DNA from: DTJG01 sp964532995
Lineage (GTDB): Bacteria > Ratteibacteria > UBA8468 > B48-G9 > DTJG01
Assembly: GCA_964532995.1 (NCBI GenBank)
Contig: CAZHJN010000053.1
Span: 1-11,980, forward strand
DNA: 11,980 bases
Reading direction: 5' to 3'
The notes under the pieces are model-generated. The model ran no database searches. It had not been told where the DNA came from and saw nothing but the letters and a program-made list of their open reading frames with translations. This document shows positions 1 to 6,470 of this stretch, piece after piece. How positions within the stretch are numbered: the stretch's first letter is position 1; each line of letters begins with the position of its first letter. The position numbers and the translations under genes were made by a program.

Positions 1-633
1 GATAGATATAGAGACTGTATGAAAATTATTGCAAATCCTGATTCTCCATCAGGTACATTTCATCCTGTTAAAATTGTTGAACAAATTGTTAGGAAAAACA
101 ATAGAGTTGTTGTTATAGATGAGGCATATGTTGATTTTGCTCGGGACAGTTGTATAAGTCTGGTAAGAAAATATGATAATGTGATTGTAACAAGGAGTTT
201 TTCAAAATCTTTTTCTCTTGCCGGTATAAGGCTTGGATACTGTTTTGGAAATCCTGACCTTATTTCCGCTCTTTTTTCAATAAAAGATTCTTATAATGTT
301 AATTCGATATCGCAGGCTGCTGGAATTGCTGCAATGAAAAACTATGATTATTTTATGAAAAATTGCAGAAAAGTGATAGCGAACAGAAAATATTTGAAGG
401 AACAGCTTGAAAAACTTAATTTTTCTGTTTTTCCATCCTCAGGAAACTTCCTTCTTGTTTCTCCACCTGATAATAATGCAGCTGCACTGTACCAGCATCT
501 TAAAAGAAGAAAAATTCTCGTAAGATATTTTGACGGTATTTCTGAACTGGAACATTATATTAGAATAACGGTCGGGAGTCTTAATGAGATTACGATTTTG
601 ATCGGTAATATAAAAAATTTTTATGGCTATTGA
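1..633 (+). CDS. hisC: Histidinol-phosphate aminotransferase, C-terminal part (5' end outside window)
   Basis: Fold-type I PLP aminotransferase. HisC transfers the amino group from glutamate to imidazole-acetol phosphate in histidine biosynthesis, in the cytoplasm. The frame is open from base 1, so the ATG at 19 is internal, and about 210 C-terminal residues of a roughly 350-residue family are present. Visible signatures are NPDSPSG (the family NPNNPTG loop), VVIDEAYVDF with the Asp that contacts the PLP pyridine nitrogen, and TRSFSKSFSLAGIRLGY, whose SKS lysine (codon 205-207) is the Schiff-base residue. YIRITVG near the end carries the Arg expected to bind the substrate carboxylate. The stop overlaps the malQ start by 11 bases, which suggests one transcript. 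A related small-substrate aminotransferase, such as a CobD-like or aromatic aminotransferase, is possible, but HisC fits best. Confidence 0.85.
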   Translation, partial: DRYRDCMKIIANPDSPSGTFHPVKIVEQIVRKNNRVVVIDEAYVDFARDSCISLVRKYDNVIVTRSFSKSFSLAGIRLGYCFGNPDLISALFSIKDSYNVNSISQAAGIAAMKNYDYFMKNCRKVIANRKYLKEQLEKLNFSVFPSSGNFLLVSPPDNNAAALYQHLKRRKILVRYFDGISELEHYIRITVGSLNEITILIGNIKNFYGY

Positions 634-2452
634 AGCGCTCTACTCTACTTTCTCCGGGAAAAAATGGAAAAAGATTGGCATAAAGAAAAGATCCGGAATT
701 CTTGTTCCCCTTTTTTCTGTTCACTCCAGCAAAAGTATTGGTATCGGTGATTTTTCTGATTTAAGATTGCTGGTGGATCTGTGCGTAAAAACAAAGAACT
801 CTATTCTTCAGATCCTTCCTGTAAATTTTTCCGGGCACAATAATTGCCCTTACAGCGCGATAAGTTCTTTCGCAATTGACCCTGTTTATATTTCCCTTTC
901 TGATTTTTATTACAGGGGTCACAGGTTTTCAGCCGGTACGATAAGAAGTTTGCAGAAAGGATATCCTGCAGGTAAAGATTACAGATGTAATTACGCGGTA
1001 AGAGATGTTAAGCTTAATTTTTTGAGGGAGGTATTTGAAAAGATTATAGAGGATATCAGTTCTGATACAAATTTTTCTGATTTTATGAAAGCATCGGACT
1101 ACTGGCTCGAAGATTTTTCAATATATTGTGTTCTTAAAACAATCAACGGAGGTGTTTCCTGGTATGAATGGGAGGATCGTTTCAAAAACGGGGACAAGGT
1201 AAATATCACAGAGATCAAAAATGCCTTTGGCAGGGAAATTCTTTTTAACAAATGGATTCAATATATCTGTTACCATCAGCTCTGTGAAGCCAGAGAATAT
1301 GCATTTAAAAAAGGAGTTTATCTTATGGGTGATCTGCCTGTTCTTCCATCAATGGACAGCGCTGATGTCTGGTCTAAAAGGGAATTATTTAATCCTGATT
1401 TAATTGCCGGTGCACCGCCTGACATGTACTGCGTTTATGGTCAGAGATGGGGAATGCCTGTACTTGATAGAAAAAATTTGAAGTCTGATGGGTATAGATA
1501 TATTGTTGAAAAACTCAGGTATCTTGATAGATTTTTTGATATGATAAGGATTGACCATGTTGTTGGGCTTTTCAGAATTTGGGCAATACCTGCAGACCAG
1601 CCTGAAGAAACACAGGGCTTAAATGGTTTTTTTATTCCTGAAGACCAATCTTTGTGGAAAAAACACGGAAAAGAAATTTTGATGGTAATGAACAATAGTT
1701 GTGAAAGCCTGCTCTGCGCTGAAGATCTTGGAATAATTCCGGCAGTGTGCACTGAAACGCTCGGAGAACTTGGTATTCCCGGATATGAGGTTTTCAGGTG
1801 GAAGAAAAATTATGAAACCGACTATTCTTTTATTTCAGCGGATAATTACAGGGATCTTGCCATTTCAACTCTTTCAACGCACGATACGTCATTCTGGATT
1901 TACTGGTGGAAACATGAGGCTGGAACAATTGATAAGGAACTGTTTGATTTCAGATGCAGAAATATCAGGATAGACCCGGCTCAAATTGCTTTTAAGTTAT
2001 TTGAATCTTACGGAAATTCTGACAGATTGAGATGGAAAAAACATATCGATTCCACGAAAAAACTTATTGAAATTTTAAGTCTATCAGAAGAAGAAGCAAG
2101 AGATATTGTCCGATTGTACATGGATACCTTTAATGAAAAAAGCAGTATTTCTTCTTTATTTGGAATAGAAAAGGAAGATGATTTATGTTATTTAAAAAAG
2201 GCGATAGAGTTTGTTTTGAAAAGTTCATCCGTTTTCTGTATAAATTTGCTTCCGGATTTATTGTGTATAAATCCTGTGATTGCAGGTCAGATTTCACACC
2301 TGAGAATAAATAAACCCGGTACAATTTCTGATGATAACTGGAGTTTTGCTTTCAAACAAACTATTGAACAGATATGCGAGGATTCATCTTTGAAGCAAAT
2401 TGAAGAAATGATAGAGGATTCTTCAAGGCGCCCTACTCTTCCCCGGGTCTGA
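623..2452 (+). CDS. malQ: 4-alpha-glucanotransferase (amylomaltase, GH77)
   Basis: Disproportionates alpha-1,4-glucans, moving maltooligosaccharide units between chains in cytoplasmic glycogen or maltodextrin metabolism. The protein has 609 residues; classical bacterial MalQ has about 500. The N-terminal RSGILVPLF...GIGDFSDL block (23-46) is typical. Catalytic sites are visible: nucleophile Asp311 in IRIDHVVGLFRIW, acid/base Glu367 in CAEDLG, and the stabilising Asp421 in STHD. Substrate-loop motifs MGDLP, SADVW and AGAPPDMY...GQRWGMPVLD (236-282) are present, and RINKPGTISDDNW (561-573) matches the family C-terminus. The FRIWAIP wording after the nucleophile resembles the DPE2-like GH77 branch, though no N-terminal CBM20 domains are present. 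The ATG at 623 lacks a clear Shine-Dalgarno and lies inside the hisC end, so translational coupling is likely. The last 20 bases overlap the opposing small gene. Confidence 0.93.
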   Translation: MAIEALYSTFSGKKWKKIGIKKRSGILVPLFSVHSSKSIGIGDFSDLRLLVDLCVKTKNSILQILPVNFSGHNNCPYSAISSFAIDPVYISLSDFYYRGHRFSAGTIRSLQKGYPAGKDYRCNYAVRDVKLNFLREVFEKIIEDISSDTNFSDFMKASDYWLEDFSIYCVLKTINGGVSWYEWEDRFKNGDKVNITEIKNAFGREILFNKWIQYICYHQLCEAREYAFKKGVYLMGDLPVLPSMDSADVWSKRELFNPDLIAGAPPDMYCVYGQRWGMPVLDRKNLKSDGYRYIVEKLRYLDRFFDMIRIDHVVGLFRIWAIPADQPEETQGLNGFFIPEDQSLWKKHGKEILMVMNNSCESLLCAEDLGIIPAVCTETLGELGIPGYEVFRWKKNYETDYSFISADNYRDLAISTLSTHDTSFWIYWWKHEAGTIDKELFDFRCRNIRIDPAQIAFKLFESYGNSDRLRWKKHIDSTKKLIEILSLSEEEARDIVRLYMDTFNEKSSISSLFGIEKEDDLCYLKKAIEFVLKSSSVFCINLLPDLLCINPVIAGQISHLRINKPGTISDDNWSFAFKQTIEQICEDSSLKQIEEMIEDSSRRPTLPRV

Positions 2453-2729
2453 CCCAGCCTTTGCCTTCCTCATCCTTCAGCCTTTCCAGTTCAAAACACA
2501 CGATATCATCATCAGGACAATAACATAGTTTTTTTGTTCCAGGTGGTTCTTTCCTCAATTCCATATATACCGGATATATTGAATGAAGACTATGCATACA
2601 GTATTGAAAACAGGTCCCATTGCCGGGATCAAAACACTGTTGTTTAATTATGAATGAGTCTCCCTTTTTATAAAAAGGGCAATATTTTTTTGTATTAATG
2701 ATGGTTATCTTTACAACCGAATATTTCAT
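2433..2729 (-). CDS. TIGR04076 family small cysteine-rich protein
   Basis: A 98-residue protein of unknown function. The layout matches the TIGR04076 pattern as I recall it: KITII near the start, CPFYKKGDSFII (17-28) in place of the family C-P-x-F-x-x-G-x-x-F, a middle segment C40-x3-C44 followed by HSIYPVYMELR, then CYCPDDDIVCFELERL (69-84) in place of the usual CCPDG...VxFxIER. Seven cysteines (17, 32, 40, 44, 69, 71, 78) in a cytoplasmic-looking protein suggest metal binding or redox chemistry, which is inference. The ATG is preceded by AAGGAG (2735-2740) with a 5-base spacer. It is the last gene of the operon, 17 bases after the TIM-barrel gene. Its 3' end overlaps convergent malQ by 20 bases. 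The role in the pathway is unknown. Confidence 0.75.
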   Translation of the reverse strand: MKYSVVKITIINTKKYCPFYKKGDSFIIKQQCFDPGNGTCFQYCMHSLHSIYPVYMELRKEPPGTKKLCYCPDDDIVCFELERLKDEEGKGWVRPGEE

Positions 2730-2746
2730 CCTTGCTCCTTCTATTT

Positions 2747-4540
2747 TCAGATCTTTTTATCTTCCAGTTTTTTTATATAAATTTTTAAGTTTCTAATTTT
2801 TCTTTTCAGGTCGTTTTCGTTTATAAAATACTGATGTGCTTCCGGATGAAAACCAAATCTATTTCTTTTTATAATTTCAAGTTCCTCTTTTACTGCTTTT
2901 AATTCTTTTTGCATAATCGATTTCATTTTCGTACCGGCTTTGTTTTTACAATTTTCTACTGACAGATATTCTATCATATGCACTGTACTGTTAAAGGAAT
3001 TTTTTATATGATTGGCAAGGTCAATTTCCTGCTGCAGCCTTGAATAATTTCCATACTTTTTCGCCGCAATCTGAAGCATTTTTGTCCCTTTTCTCCACTG
3101 GTGAAGAATTTTTTTTATGCAGGAGATAACCATTTCAGGGGTATATGGACTTTTTATCCATGAGTTGATATCAGGCAAACTGTCAAGATAACCTTTTTTG
3201 TTCCTTGGAAGAGGCATCCAGGATGGAATAATTTTCAGTTTTCTGCCCTTCAATGGAAACGGACAGATAACAGCATAATTTAAAGGACCGTAATAGAGAA
3301 AAGAATTACTGAAGGGAAAATACGACCAGGCCCTGGAAAAAAAATTCCATGCTTTCATCACACAGTCCGCATATCTGTCTGTAAATTCCTTTTCGGCAAC
3401 AGTTTTTATTGCTTTATTTGATGAAATTGGCTTAGTGGAAATCAATCCTGCTACTTTACTCATCGGAGAAATATCACCACCAAAAATCCAGCAACCGAGA
3501 TATCCATCAACGCCCATCTGTTTCATTTTGCTCAATTTTTCTGCCAGTATATATGGAACAGGAATATAGGGAACAGCTGTCATTTCGTGAGTTGTTCCGA
3601 TTTGAATTTTTGCCATGAACTTCATATTTCGCGATTTTGCAAGTTTAAATTGTTTTATAAATCTTTCTGATGGACCTCTGTATGAAAAACTGTACTCATC
3701 TATATGAATTTTTTTGTTTTCAAGAAATTTATATCCGCACCTTTCCCAGTCAGACATCAGTATAACATCTTTAGGAAGCATATTGATGAGTTTTTCCTGA
3801 GGATCAGGTTCAATAATATTCCAGCTCCAGGTCCATGCGATAACATCCGCCTGTTTATTTGCATCCTTAACTCCCTGATTGATCAATCTTATTATTTCAC
3901 ATACGACTTCCTCTGGATTTCTTGCAGCGCATCGACTGCATTCAAACTTCTTTTTATGCTGCGGGTTTATCAAATTATAATCTGATGTCTGGAAGTTATG
4001 TTTGGAAAAATGTGAATAACAGTGGGTGTGGAATTCACTCGCGGTTATCAGAAAAACTCCTCCAAGTCCACCAACCTTTTTGAAAAGGTAAAAAGGAGCT
4101 TGATACAAAAAATCCTTCATAATATCCGTTGATGTGCAAAGAGCATAATAAGTACCATTAAGACTTCCTGCATTTTTGAATGTATGAGGTTGCCCTTTAA
4201 GAAAAGGATATTTTCTCCAGAAAGAATCTTCCACTCTAAAAGAACGTGGTTCGCACAGATAAAGGTAAACTTTGAGATTATATTTGTCAGCTTTTTCCAC
4301 AATTGCCTGCAATGAAGAAATCTGTTCCTTTTGTTTTTTTCCAAACTCCGGGAAATGTTTTGATTTTACAAGGTCGCGAAGGATACAGTGCAACCAGATG
4401 CCGGAAAAACCCTGCTCTGAAATTTCCTTAAGATACCAATCAGGGTGCGACTGAGGTGCATCTTCAATATCTCTGCAATAAAAGTTTGCAAGGGGTGAAC
4501 GAATTATCCTCTGATTAAAAATATATCTCTGGCGGGTCAT
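2747..4540 (-). CDS. Glycoside-hydrolase-like TIM-barrel protein, cytoplasmic
   Basis: A 597-residue protein with no signal peptide or membrane segment. The first ~370 residues read as an alpha/beta barrel: GFSGIWLHCILRDL (44-57), YNLKVYLYLCEPRSF (87-101), GLGGVFLITASEF (158-170), ADVIAWTWSW (231-240), KDVILMSDWE (257-266), MKFMAKIQIG (306-315) and GVDGYLGCWIFGGD (343-356). Glu169 in ASEF, at the end of a predicted strand, is a candidate catalytic residue. It is followed by a CSRC pair (201-204). The remainder (about 375-597) is helical and charged, ending in a probable coiled coil. It resembles uncharacterised glycosidase-like proteins loosely related to GH20 and DUF4838 barrels, but I cannot name a family or substrate. 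It lacks the N-terminal beta-sandwich often found in such enzymes. The ATGA overlap with the creatininase-family stop supports this start and co-translation. Confidence 0.6.
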   Translation of the reverse strand: MTRQRYIFNQRIIRSPLANFYCRDIEDAPQSHPDWYLKEISEQGFSGIWLHCILRDLVKSKHFPEFGKKQKEQISSLQAIVEKADKYNLKVYLYLCEPRSFRVEDSFWRKYPFLKGQPHTFKNAGSLNGTYYALCTSTDIMKDFLYQAPFYLFKKVGGLGGVFLITASEFHTHCYSHFSKHNFQTSDYNLINPQHKKKFECSRCAARNPEEVVCEIIRLINQGVKDANKQADVIAWTWSWNIIEPDPQEKLINMLPKDVILMSDWERCGYKFLENKKIHIDEYSFSYRGPSERFIKQFKLAKSRNMKFMAKIQIGTTHEMTAVPYIPVPYILAEKLSKMKQMGVDGYLGCWIFGGDISPMSKVAGLISTKPISSNKAIKTVAEKEFTDRYADCVMKAWNFFSRAWSYFPFSNSFLYYGPLNYAVICPFPLKGRKLKIIPSWMPLPRNKKGYLDSLPDINSWIKSPYTPEMVISCIKKILHQWRKGTKMLQIAAKKYGNYSRLQQEIDLANHIKNSFNSTVHMIEYLSVENCKNKAGTKMKSIMQKELKAVKEELEIIKRNRFGFHPEAHQYFINENDLKRKIRNLKIYIKKLEDKKI

Positions 4541-5274
4541 CTTGCGAGTATTTTTTTTATTTCACAAAGAATCATTTTTTTTGCTGCCATACCATAGTCC
4601 AGCGCTGCCTCTTCAGCGGATTTTGTATACCATTTTTTTAATCCCTTTTTCTTCATATTTATGCCTTCTGGACAGAAAGCCATCATCAAAGATGTTTCCT
4701 GTTTTCCTGCGTGATCTATTGGGAAAAGTCTCTGTGTTTCGGCGTTCATAAAAGGATGGATTTTTATCCAGTTGAACGGATTTGATTGTGTTTCGTGTTG
4801 CGAGTAATAATTGCTCGCCTTTCTACCCCACCAGTCCTCTCCAAAATTTTTTTCAAGAAAATCAAATATCGCCTGCTTTGCTGCAAGTTTAAGCGCCAGG
4901 TCAGTGGGCATTCCGTCAGAAAAATTTTCACTCTGATGATGGATAAAAGTATGGATATTCCTGAACCCTACCCTTAGAAGATTGTAAAATATCGGATGGG
5001 CGAGTTGATATAATGAATGCGCCGGTACATGAATTGTTCCTTTTTTTTCAGGTTTTTCCACAGCATAACTTGCAGCACCATAAAAAAGGGGCGGCAAAAT
5101 CACAATTTCCATTTCTTTTTCAATTTCCTCAAGTGCCTTCACAATAAGGATTGTGTCGACTCCGAGTACCAGATGTTCGCCATGATATTCAAGAACACCC
5201 GCTGGCAGAACAACAGGTATCTGTTTGGATAAAGCGTTTCTTATCTGTTCTGGAAACATCATCTCGTATCGCAT
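4537..5274 (-). CDS. Creatininase family amidohydrolase
   Basis: A 245-residue member of the creatininase superfamily. These are binuclear metal hydrolases opening cyclic or linear amides and, in IolN-type members, C-C bonds of cyclic ketones. The ligand block is intact: LPAGVLEYHGEHLVLGVD (23-40) gives Glu29, His31 and Asp40, and IDHAGKQETSLMMAF (186-200) gives Glu193. The canonical GHGGN motif is replaced by HHQSEN (112-117), where one His can still bind metal but the glycine pair is lost. There is no signal peptide, so it is cytoplasmic. GGAG at 5281-5284 sits 6 bases before the ATG, inside the end of the M24 gene, whose TAA directly abuts this start. The true substrate is unlikely to be creatinine: the motif has drifted and the neighbours are glycan enzymes. 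Family call strong; reaction unknown. Confidence 0.85.
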   Translation of the reverse strand: MRYEMMFPEQIRNALSKQIPVVLPAGVLEYHGEHLVLGVDTILIVKALEEIEKEMEIVILPPLFYGAASYAVEKPEKKGTIHVPAHSLYQLAHPIFYNLLRVGFRNIHTFIHHQSENFSDGMPTDLALKLAAKQAIFDFLEKNFGEDWWGRKASNYYSQHETQSNPFNWIKIHPFMNAETQRLFPIDHAGKQETSLMMAFCPEGINMKKKGLKKWYTKSAEEAALDYGMAAKKMILCEIKKILAR

Positions 5275-6438
5275 TTATATCTCCAGTTCAATGATTTTCA
5301 TAAATCTATCTGAAAGCGGAATCACTCCATTCTTTTTCACAACAACGCCGTTTTCCCAGCGCAATCCAAATTCATCACAATACAAAAATGTGTCAACCTG
5401 AAATGTCATGTTTTCTTTAAGAATATAATTGGAATGGGTTTCCATCCATGGCCGTTCAACTTCCATCATACCGAGTCCATGGCATGGTCCATAGAGAATA
5501 TTTTTGCCAGCACCGATTTTATCCGCATATTCAAAAAACCTTCTTGCAATGGATCCAGCATTAACGCCCTCCTTCATCCATTCCATCGTTTTAAAATGCA
5601 GATCGAGACCCGCCTGCACGAGTTTTCTCATTTTATCAGTCATTTTTCCAAGGCAAACAGGCCTGCCAACACTTGAAGAATATCCGGCAAAACGAGCCCC
5701 AATATTGAGCTGAATAAGGTTATTTCTGCCCAATTTTGTGTAAGTTGGTCTTCCTATGGCATGATTTGAATTCTTTCCTGCCAGAACATATTGAGGATGA
5801 CCTTCATATTCTGCGCCTCCAAGATAAAGTTCTTTTTCAATGAAACCCACGACCTGAAGTTCTGTCATTTCAGGCTTCATAAATTTAAGCGTTTTCTCAA
5901 GAGCATTTTCTGCTATTCTGAATGATTCCTTAAGCATATCAAGTTCCCATCTGCTTTTTATTACTCTTTCGCTGGCTATTATATCATCATCCGTAATTAT
6001 TTTTGCTTCAGGAACTGCCTGTTTTATTCCCTGATAAACCGGAAGCGGGAAAATCTGATAACCTGAAAGGCATATTCTCTTAATTTTCTTTTTATATACT
6101 TTTTTAAAAACAGAAGCAAATGTTTCAACCTCTATGTCGGGATATTCAGGTTGTGCGCTTTCTCTGTATTCAATCATTTTGTAAATTTTTTTAATGCAGC
6201 TTGTATCTCTTGCGAATGTTTCACTTTCAGGACCTATAAGAAGAGCGGGTTGTCCTTCCGCAGGTATGATTACTCCTGCGGACTCAAAAATAGGCCAGTA
6301 GTTAGAAAGATATCTGACATTTGCAAAATCCGCTTCATTTGAATGCGCGATAAGTAAATCGATATCCTTATTTCTCATTGCTTTCTGTATGTTTTTTATC
6401 CTTCTTTGAAATTCCTTTTCAGGTATTTTTAGATTCAT
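5275..6438 (-). CDS. Creatinase-like / M24-fold hydrolase with degenerate metal site
   Basis: A 387-residue pita-bread-fold protein of the M24 (Xaa-Pro aminopeptidase, prolidase, creatinase) superfamily. Residues 1-160 form the N-terminal creatinase-type domain and 165-387 the catalytic domain. In active M24 peptidases five residues (Asp, Asp, His, Glu, Glu) bind two metals. Here the first Asp is Asn245 (LIQLNIG), the second is Ser256 (GYSSSVGRP), the His is kept (His320, CHGLG), the first Glu is Asp349 (FQVDTF), and the last Glu362 is kept (RWENG). Creatinase itself also has Asn at the first site and works without metal. No signal peptide is seen. The start at 6438 was chosen because GGAG lies 6 bases upstream; the in-frame ATG at 6450 lacks a ribosome binding site, and a longer frame to 6552 would overlap the preceding gene. 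It abuts the creatininase homologue, so the pair may act on one C-N-bonded substrate (inference). Confidence 0.82.
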   Translation of the reverse strand: MNLKIPEKEFQRRIKNIQKAMRNKDIDLLIAHSNEADFANVRYLSNYWPIFESAGVIIPAEGQPALLIGPESETFARDTSCIKKIYKMIEYRESAQPEYPDIEVETFASVFKKVYKKKIKRICLSGYQIFPLPVYQGIKQAVPEAKIITDDDIIASERVIKSRWELDMLKESFRIAENALEKTLKFMKPEMTELQVVGFIEKELYLGGAEYEGHPQYVLAGKNSNHAIGRPTYTKLGRNNLIQLNIGARFAGYSSSVGRPVCLGKMTDKMRKLVQAGLDLHFKTMEWMKEGVNAGSIARRFFEYADKIGAGKNILYGPCHGLGMMEVERPWMETHSNYILKENMTFQVDTFLYCDEFGLRWENGVVVKKNGVIPLSDRFMKIIELEI

Positions 6439-6450
6439 GTTTATCTCCAT
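6439..6450 (-). promoter_or_regulatory. Ribosome binding site and tandem start codons of the M24-like gene
   Basis: Read on the minus strand, ATGGAGATAAAC is followed directly by ATG at 6438. The GGAG inside it is 6 bases from the second ATG, an ideal spacing, while the first ATG (6450) has only an A-run before it. This decides the start at 6438 and leaves 32 bases after the stop of the secreted hydrolase gene. Confidence 0.6.
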
Positions 6451-6470
6451 TTTTTTGTAAGGATTAATTT

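Noticed and set aside
1441..1752. Antisense open frame of 103 codons inside malQ
   Set aside because: It lies fully opposite conserved catalytic malQ sequence, shows no ribosome binding site or recognisable protein, and is best explained as a shadow frame.
2443..2453. Small GGGTCTGACCC inverted repeat at the malQ end
   Set aside because: A four-base stem with a three-base loop and no following T-run is too weak to call a terminator.
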